A stretch of 64,000 nt of DNA from Acholoe squamosa. Lineage: Eukaryota; Annelida; Polychaeta; Phyllodocida; Polynoidae. This document shows, piece after piece, positions 29,042 to 42,000 of the stretch (within the stretch, counting starts at the first letter, position 1; each line of letters starts with the position of its first letter). The stretch is from positions 60,050,089-60,114,088 of the forward strand of contig OX439040.1 in the NCBI GenBank assembly GCA_949317995.1, written 5' to 3'. Made by a program: the position numbers and the translations under genes. Below the pieces are notes generated by a model. It made no database searches and was not told the origin of the DNA. It was given only the letters and a program-made list of their open reading frames with translations.

Positions 29042-29260
29042 TTGAAAATTTCGTGGGTTTTAACATGTAACATATGACATGTAAGGACATGAGAGGCGTG
29101 CAAGTTATCCATGGATAACCGCACGGTGTGCAGGTTATCCATGGATAACTGCACGCCTTGCAAAAGTGATGTTACAGCATTCAGGGTGTGCAATATCGAC
29201 AGGTATGTGCATGGGAATATCCAGGAAAAAGCACTGAGAATCCCAGAAATCGTGGAATAA

Positions 29261-29833
29261 AACATGCTAGTATCATACATAAATGCAGCAATGAGTGTCC
29301 TGCCTAGATATGGAGATCTAACTTCAATGCCAATCTGGCAATCAGTTATCACCTTTGATGAGCGGTAGGATGCTCCTTCAAAGTGGCATCATAATGCACA
29401 ATACTTATATGCTAGCAATTTAGGCCTACTTGGGGAACTGCGAATAGAAACTAATTGGCATATTTGCAATAGCCCTATGGCCAACACGTGAATCTGTGGA
29501 ATAAGATTTTTATTTCATGTCTTTGAGAGACATAATCTTATTACGCATAATAAGATATTAGCAGGTAGACATTGGCCTATAGGCTTAATAGTGGCAGTGG
29601 CATGGTACATACTTATATGGGGCAATCATATTAACCATTAAAACGATCTGATACTTAGTATTCATGGTCATCAGTATATGTAGATAATTTAGAAGACGTA
29701 TGTAGCTAGAAAAATGCTAAGGCAGTCCCATGTTCATAGTATAGGCATATAAAATGATAAGATATAAATTTCCTACCATCCTTCAGTTGGCAGCTGATTA
29801 AGGTCTGAAGCCTATTTTCTGACTCAATAGTGG
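29261..29833. other. Non-coding DNA
   Basis: Nothing recognised between the composite repeat and the next inverted-repeat element. Confidence 0.5.
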
Positions 29834-30403
29834 AGGCTCCACGACGCAATATTTTTTTGGCACATTCTCACTAACTGCTATCCCTATAGTGCCTAAGCTA
29901 TAGGGTGTTGACATCCCTATATTGTAAACATGAGATCCATAAATGTAAACATGAGATTTCAGGGGTCATTTCATGGGTGATCTCTCTCCTTGTGTGCCAT
30001 ATTTACATACTAACCTGCACGTGCATAGACTTTGTGATTGGGTGGGAGTGCAATATATAAACATCAACACAGCAAAATATAAATAACAACACAGCAGTCA
30101 CACAGACTGCAGGGTCTTATACTGTAAAAATCAAACCTGTCTGATATTGAGTTGCAGAGAGTCATCAGTGTGAAAGTCTGCAATATTTACATTAGGTCAA
30201 CTTGATTTAGTAAACAAAAACATCTTTTGGCAACAAAAAGGTGCCTGAGATTGTACACAAAGCCTTCCCCACATAAACAAAAAGCTCTCTCAATCTTCTA
30301 TTTACACCTTGAAATGATAACAAATACCACTCTATAATCTGTGTTTGTGTCTGCTTTTCTGAGAATAGCTCCGATTTTCAGCAAAAATCGCGTAGTGGAG
30401 CCT
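29834..30403. mobile_element. Inverted-repeat DNA element, about 570 bp
   Basis: The left end AGGCTCCACGACGC and right end GCGTAGTGGAGCCT are inverted repeats with one mismatch, and both continue into AT-rich subterminal sequence. The interior repeats TGTAAACATGAGAT twice at about 29925-29957. A clean target duplication is not visible and there is no coding capacity. Confidence 0.5.
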
Positions 30404-31043
30404 CACTTAAAGTTGAGCAGTAGTAACCTAGAGGCCTCTATAGACTAACAGCTACTAGCCACCAAGACCTTCAGTGACTGGGTGTAAAAGGGACTTGGCT
30501 GCTGGCATTGATTGGGGGATCGATCTCATGTCCAGAATAGCTCGCCTTACTACTATATAAACACATTGAAGTACGCATGTCTGATTATTGGTGCTCCAAA
30601 ATCAATCATCTTAAAATGAACAAGAATTTGCAGTACCATCATTTTCCTGCACATTTTGCTTTCGTCACCGTTTAGCTAGCACCTAGGTAAAAATATCAAG
30701 TTTTTGCTAATGTGCTTTTTTGTTTTTATTACAAAATGTAATTCCACCCATGCCGTGTAACTATGATTTCTTTGACAATCTTTTCCATAAACATTACAGG
30801 CTATGATCTATAGAGAAAAATTCCGACCGGTGGATCTATAATAATAGTTATCCAAATGAAAAGTGGACCACAACCACGTACCTGTCGGCTTCATCCGTTT
30901 TATTTATCATTTTCTATGGAGAAAAAGCTGATGGAGGGAGACGGATGGTCCGTGTGTGGGTAGTAGATGCTGCTTTACCAACCATAACCGACCAATCCTC
31001 AATTTTTTAAGAGTGACAGACTGAATTGTACATTGTATATCTC
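30404..31043. other. Non-coding DNA
   Basis: No gene or repeat boundary recognised. Confidence 0.5.
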
Positions 31044-31126
31044 CCTGGGGTGCGTTTCTCGGCTATGGAGGTGACTTATGACCAAGTTTCGGCCTCAATA
31101 AGTATGCATGTGAAACGCACCCCTGG
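31044..31126. mobile_element. Tiny hAT-like MITE, 83 bp
   Basis: It starts CCTGGGGTGCGTTTC and ends GAAACGCACCCCTGG, giving 14 of 15 matching inverted-repeat positions. GGGGTGCGTTTC termini occur in animal hAT-type MITEs; the assignment rests on that only. Confidence 0.5.
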
Positions 31127-31240
31127 ACCTGGAATCTGCATGGTCTATTCTAGAATATAAGCCATAACGTTTATTTCAAGTAGCCCTTACCCCCGGCGCA
31201 CATTCAAGGCCAGTGCTTATTCAAAATTTCAAAGCCTCAA

Positions 31241-31241
<1 letters not shown>

Positions 31242-31286
<45 letters not shown>
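31242..31286. repeat. (GA)n microsatellite
   Basis: About 44 bp of GA repeat lie just before copy 2 of the composite repeat. Confidence 0.95.
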
Positions 31287-31288
<2 letters not shown>

Positions 31289-31296
31289 TAACCTCA

Positions 31297-32083
31297 CTTA
31301 TTCCACGATTTCTGGGATTCTCAGTGCTTTTCCTGGATATTCCCATGCACATACCTGTCAATATTGCACAGCATGAAGGCTGTAGCATCAATTTTGTAAG
31401 GCGTGCGGTTATCCATGGATAACCTGCATGCCGTGCGGTTATCGATGGATAACCTGCATGACTCTCATGTCCTTACATGTCATATGTTACATGTTAAAAC
31501 CCACAAAATTTTCAAGGCCAGGGCAGGGCTCTAACCTGCAGTCTCAGATCCCTAGTCCAACTCCCTATGCATTGCGCCGCAGGGACTAACTGATGGTGGC
31601 TGGCTAGAACCAGGTCTGGATATGATGCAAAGCCCGGGGAGGTCACTCACATATAACTACTATACATTCAAAGTGTGAAAATCACGGTCCGGGCGCATCT
31701 TTTTTCGCCGTGTGCGCTGTAGCTGTCCGCTGCCGGGCGACGAGGTGTATTATACACAAAAATAACCGTGAGACGCATTCAAACAAAGCCAAACTGAGAC
31801 GGGCACTGTCGCTGTCCGCTGCCGGGCGACGAGGTGTATGTACCTGTACACACACTATGGCTGGCTTCGAGTCCCGGGGAGGGGGAATAATTTTTGTTTT
31901 CAACTTGAATTTATTGATATTCTATTGATTATTTATTGGTTTCTTGGAATAAAATAAGTAGTCAATGGATAATTCATGACTTGTGTGTGTTAGCAAAGGC
32001 TAATTACACTCGGGCTACGCCCTCGTGTAATTATCCATCATTAACACAAACGCCTCATGAATTATCTATTTTTTACTTGTTCA
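31297..32083 (-). mobile_element. Composite non-autonomous repeat, copy 2 (inverted)
   Basis: It is collinear with 28401-29260 in reverse: TTATTCCACG end, two palindromes 30 bp apart (31408-31423 perfect, 31438-31453 with one changed base), a tRNA-like segment with a mutated B-box (31517-31586), and the CCCGGCAGCGGA units. At 31955-32082 there is a complete 128-bp palindromic element (two halves around GGGCTACGCCC), of which copy 1 keeps only one half. It lacks the roughly 180-bp tRNA-containing block of copy 1. Confidence 0.65.
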
Positions 32084-34500
32084 ATAATTACAATGTTACG
32101 TATGAGCCACTGCCAAAGATGTGTGAATAATTGAGTCTCATGGTTACTTCTTGAGTGGTATCTTGCCACTGCCGAACATGCGAACTGGGCAGAGGGACGT
32201 TCTGCTCTTGTGAATTTCTATGCAAATGAATTGTTGTTACCATGTTTAAGACAATATCTATTGCATCCTGTTATGGCGAAATACATAAAGCAGAGACACG
32301 TCATCTTTTCTTAAAAACACTTTTATTGGTGTTGGAACATCGAGCAAAATGTGATGGCTATGGTGTACACTGTTTCTGTTATATAGCTGGGGTATCTTGT
32401 AGAAGTTGGCACGGCCCATACCCCTAAGACTGACTGCATAGAGAGGGGTGTCTAGTTCATCACTCTAGGGCTGAACCAATCACTAACCAGGCCTTCAACA
32501 TGTCCAGTACTTAAAGTTTCCATTATAAGTATAAGTGAACATTTAAAGCCATTGACTGTTTGGCTTGGTGAAATACTCATATGACCCTTTCTTTTTAGTT
32601 TGTGTTTACACAGCTAAGTGATGACTTTGTTTACATGTATGTAACCAGGTTGTAAACACACCAAGGCTGCCTTTCTCGTACAACACCCCCATTTGTTAGT
32701 ACTATTATTACCTGAACATTTGGCCGCTCGGGGAAATGTGCTGTAAAACCCAAGCCTTGAGTTTGACCGTGCATGTTGATAGAGCTTTAGAAGGAAGTTT
32801 ACATTGGATTAATGTACAATATACAGAACAAGATAAAAGGTGTGTGATCACAACTGGCCCTACCCCCACACAGCACTAAAACACTCTGGATAACCCTAAC
32901 ACTAAGGTAGAACACAATTTACTCCAGCACTGCGGGGGAAGGCAAGAAGGGGCAATAGCCTTTTTCTCTCTGTATTCAATCAATCATTGTTTTCCTCTTA
33001 TTTTGTTACTGAAATAACTCAATCATAGTAGCTATGCATGTTGGCAAGAGCCCTCATCAGTATTTACTATTTCATTAAAAGTGTTTTCTCCTTTACTTCT
33101 TTTTCTTCTATATTTTTGTAACACTGTAACAAGCGGCCACATGACACTGTGGCATGGATTTATGTCCAGCAGGGGTTAATTACCGCCTGTCTGTTTATAT
33201 CCCTTGGCAGCCCCTACTCCTGGGCAGTGATGAATTAGAGTTAACACCAAACCCATCCCTCCTACATCAGCTAATCTAACTCACTTGCTTACAAATACAT
33301 ATATAAGTTTCAATGTAAAGGAAGGGGCTAGAATCGTGATCGACAGACTATGTAAGAGCATATAAACCAGTATCCCAGCATGATGTTGACCCTAGTTTCA
33401 GTTGCCTAGGAGCAGTGGACCTATTGATATATATTATGCCAATTACTATAGTTAAGGGTCTACAAAAGGGGATTAGTCTATACTAAAACACAGGCAGATA
33501 TGTTGTTGTTGTCCAATGTGACCACAGGATGATGTGTCCAGTATTTAGATTTCATATTATGAACATCAAAATATCATACGATCCATATGCAGTGATGGAC
33601 AATTTTGAAGACATTTTTCTTTCTAAATACATTTTCTTTAGTGAAGATTTCTCTTATACTAAATCAATACATGTAAGTTAACTCATAACACCTCATAATT
33701 ATGATAACGGCATCATATGGAGTATTGTTACTTATAATTTGTTGTATACTAGCAACACCATTTAAACACAGTGAATTTGAACAAATCTCAATGACTAAAA
33801 AACAACTATGTATGCATGACTATGTATAGTAATGAAATTTTAGGCCTATGGTCTGCCAACTTGGAATGTTAAGGCATTCCTGTTATCACTTACTAAAAGC
33901 CAACATAAACTACCCAAGGACAAAGGAACCAGGTGGTCAACAACAAGAAAAGCTGTAGTTGTTAGAGATGATTTGGCACCATCCTATTGTTCTACCTCAG
34001 ACTGCACATGGGCTAGAGAAGAAAAATCCCAAACCCAGGGAGCCTTTTTCAGAGTTCCGAGTCGTCAGACCATAGGTTCAGGGTTTCAGCGAGGTTTCTT
34101 TACAGGCAGTAAGAATAATGTTAAGTGGTCTACTCTAGGTGCACCCATGTACATGAATGACCAATGGTGTAGCGATAACAACACAAGGAATGTTCACTGA
34201 TTAGGCAGTTTGCATTTTACAGCATATCATACCCATCATCAATGTGGGACTGTTAGTAAATGAAAAGGTACACCTACAGTAGAAAAAAAAAAAACACACA
34301 CAGGGCAGGAGGACCAAGAAGAGGGGATGGTGAGTGAGGGTTACAATTAGTACAAGTGTAAGTTACCAGATTTATCAGTTATAATCTCCTGCTGAAACCC
34401 TGAGCATCCACAGATGATCACACATTCATTTGCAAGTGGCAACCAACTGTACATATTTAATTGGAACACGAGTCGCTTTTTCTCTCAGTGACACACCAGA
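32084..34500. other. Non-coding DNA
   Basis: No gene is supported. A plus-strand frame at 33973-34200 begins with a C-X4-C ... FFRVP pattern reminiscent of the start of a THAP zinc finger, but the later Cys/His pair is not found. Confidence 0.4.
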
Positions 34501-35800
34501 GGGGTAAGCATATAATATACCCCTGAACAGAAACTGCTTCATAATCTTTATTTCACTCTCATACTGTATCGCTTACTGTTACATCTTCCAAAAGTGTTAA
34601 AAGCCTGGACCCTAAATGTTCCTTTACTGTTTTCAGGTTCCAATTGTAGAGTGCAAATAGATTTATCATTACTCAAACTCTTTGCATCATTCTTTTTTCT
34701 CATCTCTTTTATTACAATATGATGTACAGAATGGTGAACAAATGCTAGATACCGTTAAAAGACGGGACACACAGATCATAAAGAGGACTATAGCAACAGA
34801 CTATGCCAATGTCAAATTTGTCGTGAACCCTCAATACGATTATTTACAGCAAAACTGTACAAATTATGTGCAAACAGATTTTGAGATCTGCACTGGTTCA
34901 TGGTGGTTCATTCTCCTCCTGCTATCTTTTGCATTATTCTCCCTTCATCCTTGTGTACTCCAGTATATATATACTATATACGTGCCTCGTTGGTATCGCA
35001 CAACCACACCATTTCGTAAAGATGTAGAACTATGATCATGGTCTAATGCGCTGAACAAAGACATTAATAACTGGCAAATCCACTGTGGACCCACTGAAGA
35101 TAAACTGTTTTGTGATACGTCTCCACGAGCGCCCACACACTCTCATGCTCACATTCACTGCCAAACAATAGATTTCCCTACGAATCATGCCCTGTTTCTT
35201 TATAACAAGTTGGAATAAAACCCAGCAAAAAGATGGGTTACACAAGACACCCCAATGACTTCCTACCCCAAAAATAAGACCCTAGTAAGGGGCCCCCTGT
35301 GTACGTAAGGGTATTTAGGCGAAAACCTCCAACACACAAACAAACACAGGAATGCCAGCCCTACCCGCAAAATGAACAAATCATTAAAAACATTTATGAT
35401 AACCACACAGTGACCTAAGGTTTACAAACCAGGCCTCTTTTTCCACTGTCCTTATCGTATATGATAAAAAAGTTTAACATTCCCTTATCACATTTGATAA
35501 AAAAGCTCAACTTTAACATGTTAAAAAATACCGGTGAAGTCAATTAATTGAACCAAAACTTGACCTCCTTCTTCTGTGATGGTACTATGGGTCAGATGAC
35601 AAGAACTCCAAACTGTTCATTCTTAAGATTGTGTACCGGTTAGTCTCTTTCTTTGTTACTGGGTACTCTCAATTTTTGGTGATGGTAAATCAATGTCCAA
35701 AATCCTCCAAAAGTCATTAATAGACCTGTATGCTCGCATGTGACACTTAAAACAGTATGTAACAGAGTAACTGCCCCTAGATTTAGAAGGCTTGCGAACA
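34501..35800 (-). other. Probable 3' UTR / downstream region of the Ly6 gene
   Basis: This lies directly downstream of the Ly6 stop codon on the minus strand. Minus-strand AATAAA signals occur at 34708-34713 and 34547-34552, which would give a 3' UTR of about 1.1-1.25 kb if used. Two TTATC...GATAAAAAAG units sit in tandem at about 35454-35506. The plus-strand frame at 34682-35035 has no recognisable domain and I do not call it a gene. Confidence 0.35.
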
Positions 35801-36009
35801 CTAAGAATGGTAAATAAGTGCTATCAATCCTGACACAATTGTCACCAACACGGTGTTAACTGAGAAGGTAGAGGGTGCGGTGTTGCACTTGTCTCCTTCA
35901 CATTCGCAGTATCGCAGTTTGATGGATTTTGTGCCGGTACGTTCAATGCAGGTCCTGTCCAGGCGAGCCTTGGAAGCGCAAGCACGGATCACACGGTAAT
36001 CACCCTCAA
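35801..36009 (-). CDS. Ly6 gene, coding exon 3
   Basis: The exon follows the acceptor TATATTTCCAG (ends 36010). It encodes EGDYRVIRACASK, the last five cysteines with the terminal YCECEGDKCN, and the hydrophobic GPI-type tail. It ends with TAG at 35803-35801. Confidence 0.92.
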
Positions 36010-39000
36010 CTGGAAATATAAATAACATATCATAGTAATAGGGGAAACCATCTCCACTGAAAGAGGGAGAATCAATTCAGTGGCATAGCGAGCTAGGACC
36101 CTTTATCTTAGAAAAATATTTAAAGTGGGTGGGCTTGAGGATGGGGGGTGGTGCCTCTCCAAATCAGGTCTGCGTGGCACAGAAGACTATTATGTAAACA
36201 TCCTATATAGGCATGGAATAGATTATAAAGCACGCATAATTCTTTAGGAACTGTTTTTCACAAGCTGTATACTTTAAGATATTCACAAAGTTATATCATA
36301 TATGCGACCCTTGAACGGTTAAGCTGTAATACTGACCAGTCTGGACAGTCTTGCGGCAGTAGGTGTAGTTGAGGCCCCTGGAAGCATGGTGGACATTGCA
36401 GTCCTTCACAAAATGTTCAGTCGCTGGTGACAAGCAGTCATCCTCCTTCTCCGGGTAGGCCGAGTTACAAACGTAGCATTTGATGCCAGAGCCTGCAATG
36501 TCAATATAGATTATGTCAGGGAGGGGACAACAGATTTACTTGAAACATACAATGATTGGTACTGATATTATCATTAAGAACTACCATACCAATCAATACC
36601 TATGAGTATATTCAAGATTTAATTCATAATTTTCCTACACGTGCCAAAAAGCTATACGGAAATTGCATAGGATCAATCAATATCTATGATATTCAGGGTT
36701 TAATTCATAATTTTCCCACACGTGCCAAAGAAACCATACGAAAATTGCATAGGATATAAAAATGATATTCTTGGGAGCAACAGTGACGTCATAGCAACTA
36801 GCGCAGCCCTTATCAGCCTTATTTCCATACTGATAAGAATCCTCATTAAGGGTTAAATTAAATAGGAAATGTACTAGAAAAAAGTGTTAAGGCCCTTATA
36901 AAAAAAGATCTAGATATTGTACAGCTAAATGAGTTACAAAATCTGAAAGACATTAAATATTTGCATCACATACTTAATGCAGTATTTTCTTCCTGTATCT
37001 TTCTTCCCCCAATATTAGAATTTTACTTTTTTCTAGTACCGTAATCTCCCGCGTATAAGTCGCGTCTTATACGCGAATCAGATCGTGGATGGGTCTTATA
37101 CGCGGGAGCAAGGCTGCCTTGAGCTGGGGGTGCGCCTTATACGAGGGTTTTCCCGATATCTCAATTGAGCACAGGTTGAGCATGATGCTGACCATATGTT
37201 TTTTTTTAATGCCACAAATGAGGTGTAACCAGAAGTAGAACTTATCTCTAACATTATAGCATCAGTTCTTTGGGTTTCTTTTCCTACATTCATGCATTCT
37301 ATCAATGTTGTAGCATGTTAGGGAATGAATTTAAATCACAACATTATCTAAACATAGTTTGAACATCTGTTCTTAAGTTAAACATATAGCAAGTGTATAT
37401 AAATGGTATACTGGCTCCATCTGGTGGCACTTCTAGGAACCATTCCTATTGCATATATAATTATAAATGATCATGATCAAGGTACAGTTTGAGGTAAATT
37501 TCAATTGTATACTGTCTTCTGACAGTTTTGACAAATAAGCCACATCATGACCTATTGACATGATAACATGAAATTATTATGTAAAACTGTGATCTAAGCA
37601 TGGATAACCTCAAATGTGTTCAGAGCTACATGCACAGTACTGGGAATACAATCTAACACATAATAATAATGCAAACTGTATCTTGATCATGATCATTTAT
37701 AATCCTGTATTCAATAGGAATGGTTCCTAGAAGTGCCACCAGATGGAGCCAGTATACCATTTATATACACTTGCTATATGTTTAACTTAAGAACAGATGT
37801 TCAAACTATGTTTAGATAATGTTGTGATTTAAATTCATTCCCTCACATGCTTCAACATTGATAGAATGCATGAATGTAGGAAAAGAAACCAAAAGAACTG
37901 ATGCTATAATGTTAGAGATAAGTTCTACTTCTGGTTACACCTCATTTGTGGCATTCAAAAAAATATATGGTCAGCATCATACCCAAACTAATTTCAAATG
38001 TACCTAAGGCTATCCCCAGCTACAAGGAGACTCAGACTAGTTCCCTTGAGTTTGGGGTGCGTCTTATACGCAGGGTTTTACTACATACCAATTCAGAGGA
38101 GGTAGGTGCGCCTTCTACGTGAACCAGCCTTCTCTGAGTTGGGGGTGCGCCTTCTACGCGAGCTGCGCCTTCTACGCGAGAGATTACGGTACATTGCCTA
38201 TATGATTTGACCCTTTGTCAGGTCCCTAGCAACCAGGCTTCTGCTCCCGAGAATAAATGATTAGTTCAGCATGTTCAAGTAGAATTATTCATACATACAT
38301 CTTTTTAATGTAACATTACTTAGTAAAAGACCACTTAACGTGTTACCATTGGCCACCATTAGGCATGTATTAAAGGCATAATATCAGGAGTAGATCCGCA
38401 TTAGATCACATCATCAATGATATAACTAGTGTGTTACAATGGCGCTATCAACCAAAATCTTATCAGGGATGGAGAGATAAGGGCACTACTACATGTACCT
38501 AATTGGGGGCATGGGAGGGTTAAAGTCCACAGCTGACTGACTTTACACCTGTGCCTCTGTGGTCTATGTACATAGCACACCTGGTAGGTAGACTCTACCC
38601 CCTCCTATACACATAGCTTCCCTACATACCAACAATCGACAGAGTTTGTACAGTTAAGTCCAAAACTGACCTTGTATATGTACGTTATGGTATAATGTAT
38701 AATAAGCCTTAACTTAACGTGAATCTGAGACCGGCTAAACCTTACATAAACTCCCAAAAGAGGGGGTACGGCCTAAAATATATAGGTGGGATATAATAAC
38801 ACTCAAACTAGTATTTCAATGGTCAGAATAATTATCAATATGTCCTTAATGACGCCTAATCGTAGTGATTATCCGTTTTTTTTTTAGTTTTAGTCCAAAT
38901 AGAGTACTTGCATCCGTTTTTTTTTATTGTTATGGTTTTGACTTGTTCAAGTCTTTTTCTGTTCCTTGACTCAGGAAGCCAGGGCTATCTATCACATACC

Positions 39001-42000
39001 CTCCAGGCAGGTCTACCTGGTTGTCTACCTTTGACATTCCCTCTCCAGTAGTAGATAGCTAACGGTAAACCAGGCAACTTTATCCATAGCCAATGTACCT
39101 CGATGATTTTTGGCCGTTGCCTATAGCATTGTATATATCAGTTATTCAATGGAGCTTGGTCAATTTGATGCTTTAATCTATCTCTGACAAGTACTCCGTA
39201 ACTAATCGAGGATGCATATCTGGATCAATGCTAACTCTGCAGGATGATTATATTCCCAAATGACGCACTAATGACAGTGAGTTACTGGCGGGCACTGTGC
39301 TAGATGCATTATAGATATTAAATCGAGTGAGTATGAACCTATATTTAAGGCTGCATGCTGTCAATAAAGGGTTAAGGCCACCCGGGGTACGGTACTTAAG
39401 CAAGGCCAACTACCTGTAATCTCGCACCAATCGTACATTTCTCACGTTATTTCCAAGGTTTGAAGCATCAAATTAGAACTATAGACTGCATTATAGAGCT
39501 GCAGACGCTGAACTGGACTGTACCAGTGGAGCACTTCAAGTGCATTTGAAGCACAGCAAGTATGTTCTAATTTCACAAAAGGACGTGTATTAAAATGTGA
39601 GCTCTGATTGGTTAAAAGGCATCACACATCACCCCTATACCCCACCTGTTATAAAAAAAAAAACAACCCAAGACGTCATGCCATGACGTCATGACGTACC
39701 TAGAGGCTGCTTAGTACGTCTTGGATAGTAATACTAACGGCACTGATCGGATTTACACTTTTTCCACACCATGTCGGCTTACGGAGAGCTGAGCCCGTGC
39801 TGGCTCAGTCAGCCCTTCATATATAGAGGTGGCTGCTTGCGCCAAACTGGGTAACCTTTACTGTGCGCAAACAATGCCGGCCAAGGGTAAACTCCATCTA
39901 TACTTTGTACCCATATAAAGCTACACCTTTCTGTTGTATCCAGGGAAGGAATTATAACTAGCCATGTATTTAGTACTAAAATGATCATTTCATTTAATAG
40001 ACGAGGACGTATCTATACAGGACAAGGAAGCCCCGGGAAGGAAGCCTGGTTATAGCTATGTATTTGTAAAAAGCTATCTGAAATCTCCCAAAGCAACACG
40101 TTTATCTATAGACGTATTTTTACGTCTAAAATATTTGACACTGAACTGAAGATCAACTAGGCTGGTTTGATTTTTCGATGGATGATCATTGCAATACTAT
40201 ACGTGTTTAAACGATTTGGACTGACACTATGACTGGTCATCATTAGGTACCTTCGATCTACCATGTAAGACCCAAGCTTAGAAGACATATTATATACTTA
40301 CATTCATATTATTAGTACATGTATTCGATTGGTGAATACATGATTTTTCAGTAATGTTTGAATGCTGCAATCAGTCTGTTCAGAGAAAGCCTACACGGGG
40401 ACTCTTAGTGCAGTGACGTAAAAGCCACTCCTACCTATGAATACGCTGCACACTTTAATCTTCTTCAATGCCTCACTTATGCCAAAATATTAGCGCGCCA
40501 CGATTATGGCAAATCGCATCTGACTAATAAATGGAAACAAAGTTGATATGGCTGGAAAAATCTGCTATTTTTGATGAACTTCCAAAATGGCGTCATCTCG
40601 AAGCATGACCCTTTATTTGATATATATTGCTCTGCGAGAGGATAGATTGACTTGGGACCGATAATTCATTCATGTTCTGGATAACGTGGGCATTTAACCA
40701 TGTGTGTTTTCACTATATTATGTGTACCTTTAAGTAAGAATCTGTGTGTTGTAATCGCCATCGTGGTGAATTGAAAATGTAAGCCATCAAGTTCAATTAA
40801 TGTAGACTGCATATCATATTGTAAAATCCTTTCAATGGTTGTTTTGTTACTCCCAAGGGCTTATTGTAGGTCTGCTAATGACAGTATATGTGTCTGGAAC
40901 TCCATGGGCTACATTTACATAACTACATGTACTAAGGGGAAAATGACACGAGCTTGAAATAGGAACCACAGCCAGGATGTCCTATATACATGCCATTATG
41001 TTTTTGACTTACTTCGCCTTTTTATGTTGTATCATTGAAAATGGTAAGCGTACAAAAATCAAATGATAGTAGGTACTCAGTCTAGTCTATATCAATTGGC
41101 ATATTCGAGGCTATCTTTCTCTCTACAGGATGAAGGGGGTCCAAAATGCCAACATCCTCATTGAAAATGGGATGGTTTGGGATGGGTGTACGCCAATATT
41201 ACTCATAATATTCTAGTTTTCCATGTCAGTTCCTCGCCTCTGCCACCTTCTGTGATTCACCTCCACCAGCCAATGTTTTAACACTAACGTACTATGACAG
41301 TTTCTGGTTTTGATGTATGTAGCCAGCTATCATTAGTCATGGTGCGTAACTAGCCATGCTTTGGTGTATTATTGCGATATATTAACCCACGCTTTGGGGC
41401 ATCATGCCGTCATAAAAAGGGGCGCTGTAAAATCGATGAGGTTGGGTTTACTGGACATGCACAATAGTCATATACTAGAATGTCTGGGGCAGTTGTATGT
41501 ACTGTTGGGTAAAGGAGGACTGACTTCACAGTAGTAAAATCATATTGGTTATAATAACAGCAGTGTGTCGCACTCACTCGGGTGCACTTATGAATACTGC
41601 TCACAAAATGATGTACAATACACTGTAGCTAACATATCCAGATTGTACCTAAAGACTTAAGCTTGTCTAGACCAGGAAAAGTCCTTCGTCTTCACAATCT
41701 GAACTGTTAATGCAGGCCTAGAGGTGACTCCCTTTTACTGTGTGAGATAGAAAGGTCGTACATATAAAGATCGATAAACCGAAGGACCTATCTATAGACA
41801 AGATTAGCAATATCACACACCCTTTAATATGATAACACACCACTTACGTACGGCACACTGTATCTTAGATCTACAAGGTCAAAACGGACATACTGAGTGG
41901 TCTGCATTTATGTGGTAGGGCTTTGTATTTAGGGGATGCTATTCTTATATAGAGGAGGACGCTGAGAGGAAGCAAAGGAGGGCACAAATAGAAACCCACT

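Larger units (their letters stand above)
28401..29260 (+). mobile_element. Composite non-autonomous repeat, copy 1
   Basis: This block is collinear, in inverted orientation, with 31297-32083. It begins with a half of the palindromic element (GAACAAGTAATCAATGGATA) and contains internally duplicated CGGTACATACACC / CCCGGCAGCGGA units. Next come a minus-strand tRNA-like segment, a plus-strand tRNA-like segment, and two GTTATCCATGGATAAC palindromes 30 bp apart. It ends at CGTGGAATAA. Relative to copy 2 it has about 180 extra bases around 28695-28880, which include one tRNA-like segment. No protein is encoded. The superfamily is unknown. Confidence 0.65.

Noticed and set aside
33030-33100. Hammerhead ribozyme (minus-strand CTGATGAG)
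   Set aside because: The second conserved core (GAAA after stem II) is missing. The same holds for the CTGATGAG near 3290.
34682-35035. 117-codon plus-strand membrane protein
   Set aside because: One hydrophobic stretch only and no recognised family. It lies antisense to the probable 3' UTR of the Ly6 gene.
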